Below are positions 47,351 through 58,888 of a stretch of DNA of 64,000 nt, in pieces (positions within the stretch are counted from its first letter, which is position 1; each line of letters opens with the position of its first letter). Location: the NCBI RefSeq assembly GCF_035222485.1, contig NC_085924.1:3844001-3908000 (forward strand), given 5' to 3'. Both the position numbers and the translations under genes were made by a program. The notes beneath the pieces are model-generated. The model did no database searches. It was not told where the DNA came from and saw only the letters and a program-made list of their open reading frames with translations. This stretch comes from Podospora pseudoanserina. Its lineage: Eukaryota; Ascomycota; Sordariomycetes; Sordariales; Podosporaceae.

Positions 47351-48681
47351 ATGGGAATCAAAAACTTATTCCAGATCATCAAAGACGAGGCGCCTGATGC
47401 GGTCAAGGAGGGGGAGATCAAGAACCAGTTTGGGAGGAAGGTTGCGATTGTAAGTTTGTTGTCCACTCTTTCAAACCCACCTGAGAGCGGTATTTTTTAA
47501 ATTTTGGGGCTAAAAAAAAACCCAAAAAAAAACAGGACGCCTCCATGTCAATCTACTCGTTCCTCATCGCCGTCCGCTCCGACGGCCAGCAGCTCATGAA
47601 CGAAGACGGGCAGACGACGTCTCATCTGATGGGCATGTTCTACCGTACCCTTCGAATGGTGGACAATGGGATTAAGCCGCTTTATGTTTTTGACGGCGCG
47701 CCGCCCAAGCTCAAGTCTGGTGAACTCGCCAAGCGGTTCCAGCGCAAGCAGGAGGCGCACGAGGGGTTGGAGGAGGCCAAGGAGACGGGGACGACGGAGG
47801 AGGTGGAGAAGTTTAGTCGGAGGACGGTGAGGGTGACGAGGGAGCACAATGCTGAGTGTCAGAAGCTGTTGAAGCTGATGGGGATACCGTATATTGTTGC
47901 GCCGACCGAGGCGGAGGCGCAGTGCGCGGTGCTGGCCAGGGCGGGGAAGGTGTATGCGGCGGCGAGTGAGGATATGGACACGCTCTGTTTTGACAGTCCG
48001 ATTTTGCTGAGGCATTTGACGTTTTCGGAGCAGAGGAAGGAGCCGATTCAGGAGATTCATGTGGCGAAGGTGTTGGAGGGGTTGGGGATGGAGAGGAAGC
48101 AGGCATGTTACGTTTTTGTCATGGTTGTGATGTTAGATATGGCTAACATTCGGGGATAGTTTGTCGACCTTTGCATCCTCCTCGGCTGCGACTACCTCGA
48201 TCCCATCCCCAAGGTTGGACCCTCGACCGCCCTCAAGCTCATTCGCGAGCACAAGACTCTGGAGGGAGTGGTCAAGTTTATGAAGGAGGATCCCAAGAGC
48301 AAATATGTCATTCCTGAGGACTGGCCCTTTGAGGATGCCAGAGACCTCTTTTTCAACCCTGACGTTCGTCAGGCGGATGACCCGCTTTGCGACTTCAAGT
48401 GGGAGAAGCCTGACATCGAGGGGCTGGTTCAGTTTCTGGTCAAGGAGAAGGGTTTCTCTGAGGACAGAGTGAGGGGCGCGGCGGCGAGACTGGAGAAGAA
48501 CATGAAGAGCAGCCAGCAGAGCAGAATCGAGGGCTTCTTCAAGGTGCAGCCCAAGACGGAGGAGCAGAAGAAGGCGCACAAGCGGAAGCTGGAGGAGCAG
48601 AACGAGGCGAAGAAGAAGAAGCTGAAGGACGAGAAGAAGGAGAAGGCCAAGTTGAAGGCTAAGCCGAGGGGGACTGCTTGA
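47351..48681 (+). CDS. FEN1: Flap endonuclease 1
   Basis: Structure-specific 5' nuclease (yeast RAD27) that removes RNA-DNA flaps during Okazaki fragment maturation and acts in long-patch base excision repair. Exons 47351..47449, 47536..48102 and 48160..48681 give 395 aa. N-domain residues are [17 protein letters not shown] and [15 protein letters not shown]; the I-domain has [16 protein letters not shown] and [10 protein letters not shown] with metal-binding acids, then [18 protein letters not shown]. The PCNA-binding PIP box QSRIEGFF (residues about 338-345) is followed by a basic tail. Intron 2 uses a GC donor (CAG/GCATGT at 48103), confirmed because only that junction gives the conserved [11 protein letters not shown] frame. 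CGCG-core sites upstream fit S-phase expression. Confidence 0.97.
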
Positions 48682-50179
48682 TTTTATATCCTGTCTATGG
48701 AAGGTGGTTTGCTTTCAGGACATCCGGGGGAAAGGGGGATCTGGTAATGGTCACACGGCTGGCTTGCTTTGGATGGGAAGGTAAGCTAGGTCTGGCGTTT
48801 ATGGTGTTGATACTGGGCGGGGAATTAGGTTGATGAGCCTCAAATCGGGATTCTTTGCTATTATTGGGGAAATAAGGAGAAGCATATATCACGGTAGTAG
48901 CCTGGCAGTAGCCTGGCAGTAACAATGACCAACCACAATGCACTGTCAACATGACATGTTCGCCGCAAGCTGCATTTTGCATTTTTGCATCTCGACGGAT
49001 CTCCGAGTTGGGGTTTGCATTGCACTGTCTTTTGGGGAAAAGTGCATAACCTGGAGAGGGCTGTTTTAGTGCAGGGGTGGGTGCGTGCCTGATTAGGAAG
49101 ATGCCTCGGCTTGTTCTTGTTCGGTGGGTTAGCGGTCGAGCGGTAATCCGGGCGATGCCAATTGGTTCATCAGTTTAGTTGCTTTGGGGTTGCATGACAT
49201 CACAGCCGAGGGACCGTCATTTTGCTGCTGCTGCTAGTTGTTGAATATTTTGGAGGAGCGGGCTTGTTTGAACTTGTATAAGGAACGGTGCATGTGACTG
49301 TTCCAAGGCGGGACGAGGAATTGTTCTGGATTCAGGGGCTGTCTGGGGAGGGAGGGGCACATGACTCTTGAGTTGATAGATTCGACAATCATGTATCATC
49401 TTGGAATGGCTGTGATCCAACGGACAGATATCATCCTCGGGGATTCCTTTCAAAAATGGAGGAAGCTCGTGAAATTCAAAACCACTGACGGGGATGGTGG
49501 ATTATCTACCCCACGTTTCTCCCCCCTGATGGTTTATTCTACCCCACATTCCAGAACAACGTTGCCCCTTGTGTGTGTGTGTGTGTGTGTGGTGGTGGTG
49601 GTGTCCTTGTGCTTGCTCCGAGGCTTAAATGTTGGAGAGGGACTGGGTCTCGAAGATGTGTTCCTCATGGAAAATGTGGTACCTGGCGGACAAGGGCAAA
49701 GAAAGACATGAATCCCGTTCAGACGTTAAGGCGTTGTCCGTTATATCTAGGCTCGCAACGGCGCACGATAGAGCAAACGCGGTGCAACGGTAGCTGTTAC
49801 AACAAAACCCCGAAATCTGAAGAGGCTGGATAAGAACACAAAGACACGTGCCCCCGGACTTTTTCCTGGAACAAATTTCCGGGGTAGAGCATAAGGTACC
49901 AGGATGGTAAAGGCGGGTTTTGCGGAGAGCTCGGCATGGTTTGCATGTGATTATCCTGCACCGCTGACGAAAGCGGCCCTTTATGGAGACACACCCGCGC
50001 CCGCTCATGAAGGGGGGGAGTAGTTAGTTTTGCTTGATCGCAAAAGCTGTTTCGTGTGTTTTTTTCTTTCTCTTTTCCTCTCTCTCTCTTCTTCATTCCC
50101 ATCACCTATCCTGGACTGGTTGAGAGTTCACCACACACACACATACACACATACACACACACACACAACAACCGCCACA
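48682..50179. other. Intergenic, 1.5 kb
   Basis: FEN1 3' flank and promoter of the fusion dehydrogenase. A (GT)n then GTG run lies at 49570-49600, a direct repeat TAGCCTGGCAG twice at 48898-48919, and a CACACA-rich leader at 50134-50167 right before the next start codon. No gene is supported. Confidence 0.5.
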
Positions 50180-51948
50180 ATGTCCAAGACCTTCACCCAA
50201 GCCGACGTTGCGTCGCACAAGACGACTGATTCCTTGTGGATCACCATCGACGGCGATGTTTATGACCTGACCAAGTTCCAGGATGACCATCCAGGTGTGT
50301 GCACATTCTTCTTTTGGCGCAATAGATTTGGTGTCTTATGGGCGCGCAATGGTTGCTGACTGAGATGGTTTGACAGGCGGCAAGAAGATCCTCCAGAGAG
50401 TCGCCGGCAAGGACGCCTCGAAGCAGTTCTGGAAGTATCACAATGAGGGTATTCTCAAGAAGTATCAGAAGCTCCAGATTGGCTCGTTAGATACCAAGCC
50501 CAAGAAGGAGGCACCCCCTGCTCCCGCGCCCAAGAAGGAGGCCCCTAAGCCTAAGCCTGCTGCTGCTGCTGCTTCTTCTGCCCCTGCTGGGGAGGCTGAG
50601 GCTCTTGAGCCGTTTGGAGAGCAGATTCCTTTTGGTGATCCTGCGTGGTACCAGGGCGTAAGTTTTTCTCATGCCATGGCTCTCTGTGACAGCAGCTAAC
50701 AGAATAACCTAGCACCACTCCCCCTACTTCAACGAGACCCACGCCGCCCTCCGCGCCGAAGTCCGCGAGTGGGTTGAGACCGAAGTCGAGCCCTACGTCA
50801 CCGAATGGGACGAGAAGAAGGAGGTCCCCGCCCACATCTACAAGCAGATGGGCGAGCGCGGCTACCTCGCCGGTCTCCTCGGCACCCACTACCAAAAGGA
50901 CTACGTCAAGAACCCCATCAAGTCGGTCCCCGCCGAGAAGTGGGATCTCTTCCACGAGATGCTCCTCACCGACGAGCTCTCCCGCGTTGGGTCCGGTGGC
51001 TTCGTCTGGAACGTTATTGGTGGCTTCGGCATCGGCTGCCCCCCCTTGGTCAAGTTCGGCAAGAAGTCTGTCGTCGACCGTGTCCTCCCTGGCATCCTCA
51101 ACGGCGACAAGCGCATCTGCTTGGCCATCACCGAGCCCGACGCCGGTTCTGACGTCGCCAACCTCACCTGCGAGGCTAAGCTCTCGGAGGATGGCAAGCA
51201 TTATATCGTCAACGGCGAGAAGAAGTGGATCACCAACGGTATCTGGTGCGACTACTTCACCGTCGCCGTCCGCACCGGCGGCCCCGGAATGAACGGTGTT
51301 TCCCTCCTGCTCGTCGAGCGTGACTTCGGCGGTGTCTCCACCCGCAGGATGGACTGCCAGGGCGTCTGGTCTTCGGGCACGACCTACATCACATTCGAGG
51401 ATGTCAAGGTCCCCGTCGAGAACCTCATCGGCAAGGAGAACCAGGGCTTCCGCGTCATTATGACCAACTTCAACCACGAGCGCATCGGCATCATCATCCA
51501 GTGCCTCCGCTTCTCCCGCGTCTGCTACGAGGAGTCGGTCAAGTACGCCAACAAGAGGAGGACGTTTGGCAAGAAGCTGATTGAGCACCCCGTCATCCGG
51601 CTCAAGCTGGCGCACATGGCGAGGCAGATCGAGGCGTCGTACAACTGGTTGGAGAATGTGATTTACCAGTGTGAGAAGATGGGCGATACCGAGGCTATGC
51701 TTCGTCTCGGCGGCCCCATTGCCGGTCTCAAGGCTCAGGCTACCGTCACGTTTGAGTTCTGCGCCCGTGAGGCGTCGCAGATTTTCGGCGGCTTGTCCTA
51801 CTCTCGCGGTGGGCAGGGTGGAAAGGTCGAGAGGCTGTACCGTGATGTGAGGGCTTATGCTATCCCTGGCGGTTCCGAGGAGATTATGCTTGACCTCAGC
51901 ATCAGGCAAAGTATGAGGGTTGCCAAGATGTTGGGTATGAAGCTTTAG
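50180..51948 (+). CDS. Cytochrome b5-domain acyl-CoA dehydrogenase fusion
   Basis: A fungal fusion of an N-terminal cytochrome b5 domain to an acyl-CoA dehydrogenase. Exons 50180..50294, 50377..50657 and 50713..51948 give 543 aa. The b5 domain (residues 1-75) has the haem-binding HPGG (spanning intron 1) and a second histidine in KYHNEG. A Pro/Ala/Lys linker (about 85-115) follows. The dehydrogenase part has CLAITEPDAGSDVANL, HYIVNGEKKWITNGIWCDYF, GFRVIMTNFNHERIGI, and GGLSYSRGGQGGKVERLYRDVRAYAIPGGSEEIML; the Glu of GGSEE is near the usual catalytic base. The haem may receive electrons from FAD, but that is inference. It ends GMKL, which does not match a strong PTS1, so its location (mitochondrion or peroxisome) is open. 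Confidence 0.92.
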
Positions 51949-52756
51949 GGGAGGGTTGTTGTACAAAAGATGGGTGCTGTAAGAATGGTGTACCAGTATG
52001 GGTGGTCGGCGGTAGACGGCATCGTTTCATATTTCTCTCTCTTTTGGTTTTTCATCATCTGTTCTTAGCATGATATCAACTACAGATTTGTGTTTTTTTT
52101 TCTATTTTTTTCGGTTATAAGAATGGCATTTGGATAGGATGTTCTGGTGGTGGAGCTGTCATGGGGTGTAGCGGGAGCATAGAAATATATCTGATCAACA
52201 TAAAACTTGTCTTCAACTTGCTCGCTATTGTATAGTGGACTTGCACATGGTTTCGATGGCTGTGCCCCCTTGTAATCGTGAGGAATGCTAACACAAAGTG
52301 TCAAAAGGCCCCGTCCTCTAAATGTCATGGCTGAGCTCCCAGCAAGAATCCCACACAGTGACGAAGAATGCCTCCTATATTCTCCCTCTCCGCATCCACA
52401 CTAGAAGATACCCCCAAATATACATCTACCCCTGCTCTTCAGAGCGCCATCCATTCCAAACCATCTATCTCCCGATTTCGAGAATCATACATTTGCAACC
52501 CCCAAACGCCAGCCAAACAAAAAAACCCCTGCGCTTTCCCATCTATGATACCAAATAATACAATTCTTTTTTCCGGGTGTTCCCTGAGCACGGGAGAGAA
52601 CCCACCCTTCCCTTATATCATCACCTCGTGCCCTCCCCCTCCCCCGGCGGCATATCAACCATCTCATACCCCCCACCATCCCTCCCCTCCCCTCCCCCGT
52701 CCCCTGCTAAACCCCTGCTCCAGATCTTCCTCCGCGTCCCCCGCCCCCTCACATGC
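51949..52756. other. Convergent 3' region dehydrogenase / SYS1
   Basis: About 0.8 kb between opposite stop codons. The part 52590-52756 on the minus strand contains frames with protein-like ends (GGGYEMVDM in one frame, DAEEDLEQG in another), possibly a further SYS1 exon; the rest is UTR-like. Confidence 0.45.
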
Positions 52757-53366
52757 TCATTCGAGTTCCTCAGCTCCCCAGGCTGCGACTGCCCCTCGCA
52801 TGCCCGCTATTGTTGCCGGCACCATTCCCCCAAACGAAATCGGCTTCAGCTCCCTATACCTACACCCCCAAGTCCCGAGCACCACCCCCAGCACGCTAGC
52901 GCAGGCCATGCTCACCCACCAGGCCATGTGCTTGGGGAGCTCACCCGTGTAGAAGGTGACGACGACAAGGTGGATGAAGTGGAGGGAGAGGGCAAAGTCG
53001 GTGACGAGTTTGGATCGGCCTATCAGGACTACTATCGCGGCGCCCCTGTACAAACAAACAAACGTCAGTACCGGGTTGAAAATCACAATGGGGGAGAGGA
53101 AAGGGGAAAACAAACATCAACACCCCCCCGTTCAACATCGCGAGGAACCCGCAAAGCCACCCCTGCGTCGTGTCCCCTCTTATGCTCTGCCATCCTAGCA
53201 CCAGGTCGAGGGTGAATGCTGTGCCCGCTACCAGGGCGGAGAAGAGGAGGAGGGTGAAGCTGAAGGTGTAGTACAGCGCCTGGAGGGCGAGGATCTGGGA
53301 GGCGATTTTGAGGGGGGGGAGTTCGGAGAGGGAGCCTGGGCGAGGGGGCCGGCGGCGGCGGGCCAT
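52757..53366 (-). CDS. SYS1: Golgi integral membrane protein SYS1
   Basis: Small Golgi membrane protein that recruits the Arl3 GTPase. Exon 1 (53366..53116) and exon 2 (53045..52757) are joined through GTTTGT...TACAG, keeping frame, for 179 aa. Four hydrophobic segments are visible: PLKIASQILALQALYYTFSF / LLLFSALVAGTAF near residues 18-50, GWLCGFLAMLNGGVLM / GAAIVVLIGRSK across the intron, LHFIHLVVVTFY, and WWVSMACASVLGVVLGTWGCRYRELKPISFGG. The basic start (ARRRRPPRP) and the YRELKPISFGG end fit the family. The stop TGA after AEELE looks early: downstream minus-strand sequence still looks coding in two frames (DAEEDLEQG, YEMVDM), so one more intron or an indel is possible. Confidence 0.85.
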
Positions 53367-53920
53367 TTTGTTATCGTCGTGTACGGTGGGTATGGAACGT
53401 CTCGCTATCGGGGCATATCTCGAGGAGGGAACGCGCGCGCGGTCGCAAAAGTCTGGATGGGATCCGTGTACTCGGTAAGGAGCTCGGAATCCTCCTGGGG
53501 GTGTATTATGATGGGGTTGTGCCGAGCCAGTCGTCGATTATCTCTCTATCGTTTGTATCTTGCTTCTTCGATATACCTGTCTCTCCAAGCAGAGTGTTTC
53601 AATCAAGTCCCCGTCGTCAAGCCCAAGGAAATGTTAAAAAAAAAAAAAAAAATTCAATGTCTGGCGCATCAAATGTCAAAGAAAGATATCTGGCTGTGCT
53701 GTGCTTCCTCCACAGGCGCACCGCTGCAGCCCCCCGTCCCGTCCAACGGTACGTAAGATTACATAATCTAACCTTGAACATTAGCAGCCCGCCCAACCCC
53801 CCTGGCTCCCCACATTTTCCCCAATCCCTGTTTCCGGCCGGCAACTGCCATCATCTTCAACCCTCCACCAGCACCACCACTATATCCCACCACCCGACGA
53901 CAGCAAGCAAAACCGCAACA
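53367..53920. other. Divergent promoter SYS1 / COA6
   Basis: About 550 bases between opposite start codons, with a run of about 16 A at 53636-53651. No gene is supported. Confidence 0.5.
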
Positions 53921-54464
53921 ATGGGCTGGCTATCCTCCTCCTCCCCCGAAGACCAACGCTCCCAAGAAATCCGCGCCGGCACCGTCGCCCCCTCCCGCGC
54001 CGAGCGGGCCCGCTGCTGGGAGGCCCGCGACGGGTATTTTGCCTGCCTGGACAAGAACAACATTGTGGACGCGCTGAAAGAGGAGAAAGCCGCTGGCAAG
54101 GCTTGCGGGGCGGAGGGCAAGGTTTTTGAGAGGGATTGTGCTGCTCAGTGGGTAGGTTTTTGCAGCCTTGTTATTTTTATTTTTATTTTTTCACCTTCCT
54201 TCTGTTACTGGGATGGGGTGGAGGGGGATACACAGGATATGTCTCTCAGGAGGATGGGTGGAAAGAGAAGGGTTGGAGGGAGGAGTGGTTATGAACTTTT
54301 GTTGGGTCTCGGAAGAATGTTTTACTGATACGACCGAAAATATAGGTAACATACTTCAAAAAGTGGCGCGTTCAAGACATCCAGAAACGTCAACGCATCA
54401 AGGAGCTCGAGGCCCAAGGCGCAAACAGGCTGGACGTGCAGACCGACTTCACGCCAAGGGGTTA
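53921..54464 (+). CDS. COA6: Cytochrome c oxidase assembly factor COA6 (CX9C/CX10C)
   Basis: Small twin-cysteine protein of the mitochondrial intermembrane space needed for copper delivery to Cox2. Exon 1 (53921..54151) and exon 2 (starting 54345) give about 116 aa. The twin motifs are CWEARDGYFAC (CX9C, residues about 28-38) and CGAEGKVFERDC (CX10C, about 60-71), which fold into a disulfide-locked helical hairpin. The intron splits AAQW/VTYFKKWR, a conserved spot. A basic helix (DIQKRQRIKELEAQG) and QTDFTPRG close the protein. No N-terminal presequence is visible, as is usual for proteins imported by Mia40. Confidence 0.93.
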
Positions 54465-54879
54465 AAAGGGGGACTTGAGAGCAGGGGAAGGGAGAAGTGT
54501 GACGATAGGAGGAAGTGTAAATGTACAATATATACAACCTCACCAGGTTGAACGGATATCAAAATATGGAGACGAAAATACCATAGGGGAAGGAAGGAAC
54601 AAGGCGTTTACAGGAGCCATACCCATAAGAAGAACCACAAGATAAATAAGCGAACATTCACAACTCATCATCCAAAGCCAATAAAATCAAATGATAAATG
54701 TAGTAGTATAACAACATCTATATACAATCCCCTCTCCTTCTCCCACTCCCCCCTCCCCCATCTAAATAAGCACCACCACCCCCTCTCTCCTCTTTCAAAG
54801 AAAACCCAAACAATGTAAACCCACTCTCCCAAACAACAGCACCAAGTAAAAAAAATCCTATTTCAATTCCCATACAGCA

Positions 54880-54947
<68 letters not shown>

Positions 54948-55729
54948 GACATCCCATACATTTCTCCCCACCAACCCACCCGACCATCCAAAACATCCAA
55001 TGCAGACAGGCGGTAACAAAACGTCTAAAGCACTACTGAACAACACCCCTCTTTCTAACAATAAACCTCAACCATCAACCAAGAACAAACTGTGTCTCTG
55101 TAATGAATGAAAAGTGAATGAGAAAAAAAAGAGCGTCCATAATCAGGGTCGTCAGTCAGCCTCAGTGTAATAGTAGTCCCCTCCAACAAACATCTCGGCC
55201 CCTTTGGTTGATTGTAAAAAGAATAATGTGTGTGTAATGTCTGATAAAAACTGTATGTTGAATAAGAAAGCAAGAAGAAAAAAAATGAGTTTTTGTGTGT
55301 ATGTGTCCTTGTAAGAGAGAGAGGTGTTTTGTGCAGTTGGTATCATGAGGTCTGGTTCTTCCAAGATAACGACACACAGAGAGACAGAGAGAGAATGAAA
55401 AGAAGGAGAGAGAAGAAAAACGACAAGAAAAGGGGGTTCCTGGTCCACCCCCACTGAATTCAATCAAACGCAACAGCAACAAGAAAAACGCAAAGAAACA
55501 AAGCCAAATCCCAGTTTCCATCCATCATCCACCCCCTTTAGTAATCATTAAGCCGCTCGCTACACAACTTTCCCTTTCCTACTTCCCCCTCCTCCTTCTC
55601 ATCCTCAATCCTAATCGTGACGATCGCCACCGACGAACCCGAAAACCACATCTCCCTCGTCCTCTCCCAATCCCTCTGATCAGGCGTCACCACCCTCTTG
55701 CCCTTTTCCATTGTCGAGCCGTCATCCCT
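54465..55729. other. Convergent 3' region COA6 / PIP5K
   Basis: About 1.3 kb. It holds a long CAA microsatellite (54882-54947), and 55538-55729 continues the PIP5K frame beyond its TAG with coding character (see findings). The rest looks like UTR: A- and GA-rich. Confidence 0.55.
54882..54947. repeat. (CAA)n microsatellite, about 20 units
   Basis: The longest simple repeat in the window, in non-coding sequence between two convergent genes. Confidence 0.95.
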
Positions 55730-58700
55730 CTAAGAACTCCCATTGACCCTCGGCAGCGGGGGCAGCGCCTTATCCAAACTATCCCTACTGATCTGGTTCT
55801 TCACATGCCCCTGATCCAACCGGCTCTTTTGGCTCCCCGACACGCTCCTCAACCCGCCACCTTGACCATACCCGCTATCCACGCTGTCTGGCTTCATCAT
55901 GATGTGATGCGAGACGCCGCCATAGCCATGGCCTGTTTTGGGCGGCGTCGGTGGCGGTCTCCCTGAATCGCTGCCCCTACTCCTACCACCCATCAAATGG
56001 CTGGTAAAGGTCCCTGTGCGGAAATCATCACCGTCCTTTGCGGGGGTGGGCGGTCGGTGGTCGTCTTCTTGACTGAGACGACTCGTGTGTGATTTCTGAC
56101 TGCGGCGGGACTTGGTTGACTGGCTTTCAGCCGCTTCCTCTACCACCGGCAGAACTGCTGTGTCTCGACGGTCACCAAGCGGCGGGGACTGATGTTTCCC
56201 GCTGCTGGAACCAGGGTTATTGGACGGAGAGGCGGTAGTTCGGAGAGTGCGATCAGGTATGTTCTCCTCGCTCGGGCCGCGATGCTCGCTTCTCCTTGCT
56301 TGCTCCTCAGCCTTTTGCATCGTGAGCTCAACCTCGGGTAATTTCATGCCCGACGACGAGGCTCCCGGTGGCGCTGGAGGGAGGTAGCTTGGTACTGGAG
56401 GAGCTGCATTCGACGAGCGGCCCCGGAGACTACTCCAGCTGCCTACCCGTTGTCGTTCCTCCGAGGCGGCAGCAGCTGCTTGAGCCGCGTCTCTTTCTTG
56501 AGCTTCTCGCAAAGCCTCCTCCTGTGACATTGTTACGCCGTTGATAAAGTTGATGAATCTCTCGCCGTACTCGTGTGGCGGGAGGGCCGAGATCTGCGTG
56601 CGATCGCTCGACAGGCCCTTCCAAAAGTGCTCGATCTTTTTGATCATGCCGTACTGTAGTCATGTTAGCATACCCCCTCCTTCAGTCTGACGAGAAACTT
56701 ACGTGAGTGAGACAATCAATCACCCCCAGGTAGTAAATCTCATCCCCCGGTGCATTATCCTCATGCGTCGCCCTGAATCCTCCATCATCCTGGTTAAACA
56801 CAAAGCCGGACTTCTGCCCGTCCTCAAGCTCATCCGGCATCCGGCTACTAGTTTCGCCCATGGGCACTGGCTTCTCCGTCTGGATCATCTGCCTCAGCTC
56901 TCTCGCCTTCCGCTGGTTCTCCAGCTTTGACGGCGTCCTCATCAGAACCGAGTGAGGGTTCTCATCCTCCGGAACGCCATTGCCCCCGGGGTTGAACACC
57001 CGCAACGTCTTATCCCGTAAGTTTTCCTCGTTCCCCCTCTGAAGATCGTGGATGCCTATCAGCAGCGAGTAATCCATGATGTGCAGCTTCTGCAACAACC
57101 GCACATCCTTCTGCAGTTGCTCCAAGAACATCTTCTTTTTCTGAATCCCCAGCTCAAGATGTCTCTTCCGGCGCAGCCAGTTCAGATCCTTCAGCGTTGC
57201 CCTCGGGTTGTTCGCCAGCTCCTCCTCCCTGTAGTCTCGCCCAATCGTCGAGCCCTTCAAGTCGAAAGTCTGGTGGATGTCCCGGTGTGGCGGGAACAGG
57301 TTGTTCATGACGACAAAGTGGATCTTTTTGCCGTAGGGCATCTTGACCCGGTGAAGACCGTAAAACTGCGAAAGCAGAGTGTTGGGGTTGTTGGTGACAT
57401 GCTGGTAGTAATCCTTCAAGATCTTCCTGAGAAACTTGTGCTCGGCGTGGTGGATCGTCTTGATGATGTACTTGTAGTCCCGCGAAAAGTAGAAAAAACT
57501 TCCACTCTTGCCCGGCGACCCAAGCTCTGACAAGATGTACTTACCCGTCAAGGACATGAGATAGTCGGCGGGATCGAGGCGGAACAGTGCTCGCAGGTGG
57601 CGGAAGACCCACGGAGCATAGTCCTTGAACTTGAAGTCGTACTTGGCCGACGGCACCAGTTCATTTCCGGCACTTTCTGAATGTTAGCTTAGCTTTCTGG
57701 AGTTGCCGATCGTTCCACTCACATATCGAAAGTAGACTTCTGCTTGACGTCGAAGTCGGCGTCCGTCAGCTGCCGGTCAAGTTTCGCGTTGGTTCTCGAC
57801 ACGGCCACACGGATGCCAGTCAACATATTGTATGCCGTCACCCAGTTCGCGTGCGTCTCATCCACCTTTGTCCCGACCAGCACCCTGTCATCATCCTCAA
57901 TTTCCCTTCTTCTTCTCTTGGTAGCGCGCTTTTGCCTGTACGCTTCGGCCCACCGCATGGCATCTTCATCCGGCATCACCTCATGGTGGGCCTCCGAGTG
58001 CAGAGATCTCGTGTTCCTCCTAGCCAAACTCAACGATGCTCTCCTAACTCCGCCGCCAATGGTGGGCGAGAATCTGCCGCTAGCATAACCTTCGGCCCCA
58101 TCCCGCGATCCGCGCCCTTGTGTTACCTTGGGAACCTCGAGTGTGTGACGGTGCTTGATCCCAGGGGCAGGTGGTGGTGGTGGTGCTAGCGGGCCTGAGG
58201 CAATCGGGCCGGGAAATGGGGGGGAGGAATATCTGTGTGGCGCCTTTTGGTTTTTCGGTTCCGGGCTTAAAGAATCGGACGTCGCGGTCGAGGCGTTGAG
58301 AGGCAAGGTTGCTACCGACGACTCGTTGTTATCCTGAACTGTGCGAATACCCCCTTTACTTATTGGCCGCGCATATGGGTCGGTCTGCGCGGTACCGTTA
58401 ACGTCGAGTCCTGAACTGACAGATATCCGCGGAAAGGCCTCTTGCGGGCTCGATGTTGTTGAATCATTCCCCCCATTAGCCTTTAGCGTCCTGTCCACCA
58501 ACACTGTCGAATTGCCATTCGGTATTGGTTTGCGGCTCGTCGAGTCGATCGTGGTGTTGCCCGATCCGTTCGTCAATCCTCCAGCAGGACTGCCATTTGG
58601 CAGCGTGTTCATACTTGGGGGAGCCTTTTTCGGATATTCCCCATTCACGTCGTGGTTGAGTCGCGTTCGCGGGTCGGCAGAGGCCTCGGAGGTTTGTGAA

Positions 58701-58888
58701 GAATTAGACGAGTTGTAGGAGCTCTCGTCGAAGCTCTCGTTGGATGTGTGCGAGTGTGGCTGGCGCGCAACGTGTACATTGAGTTTGCCGGGGTTCGACA
58801 GGCCGTACTGGGCGGCTTGATCGAGGTGCACGAGGCCCGAGGATTGGGAGTCGATTGCCGCACTTCCGTCCGGCAGGAAGGAGGGCAT
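55730..58888 (-). CDS. MSS4: Phosphatidylinositol 4-phosphate 5-kinase (MSS4/its3 type)
   Basis: Lipid kinase making PI(4,5)P2 at the plasma membrane, controlling actin and cell-wall growth. Exons 58888..57723, 57672..56703 and 56653..55730 give about 1019 aa. A disordered Ser/Asn-rich N-terminus (residues 1-300) leads into a charged helix ([19 protein letters not shown]) and then the kinase fold: [37 protein letters not shown] with the ATP-binding Lys, [24 protein letters not shown] with the catalytic Asp, and after an acidic insert [27 protein letters not shown] across intron 2. Acceptor choice at intron 1 (CAGAAAG/T at 57673) is fixed by [16 protein letters not shown]. It ends at TAG after RVNGSS, but the frame remains coding-like for 63 more codons. 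Confidence 0.95.

Noticed and set aside
50551-51966. 471-codon minus-strand frame over the b5-dehydrogenase
   Set aside because: Shadow frame caused by strong third-position C bias; the plus strand carries the real enzyme.
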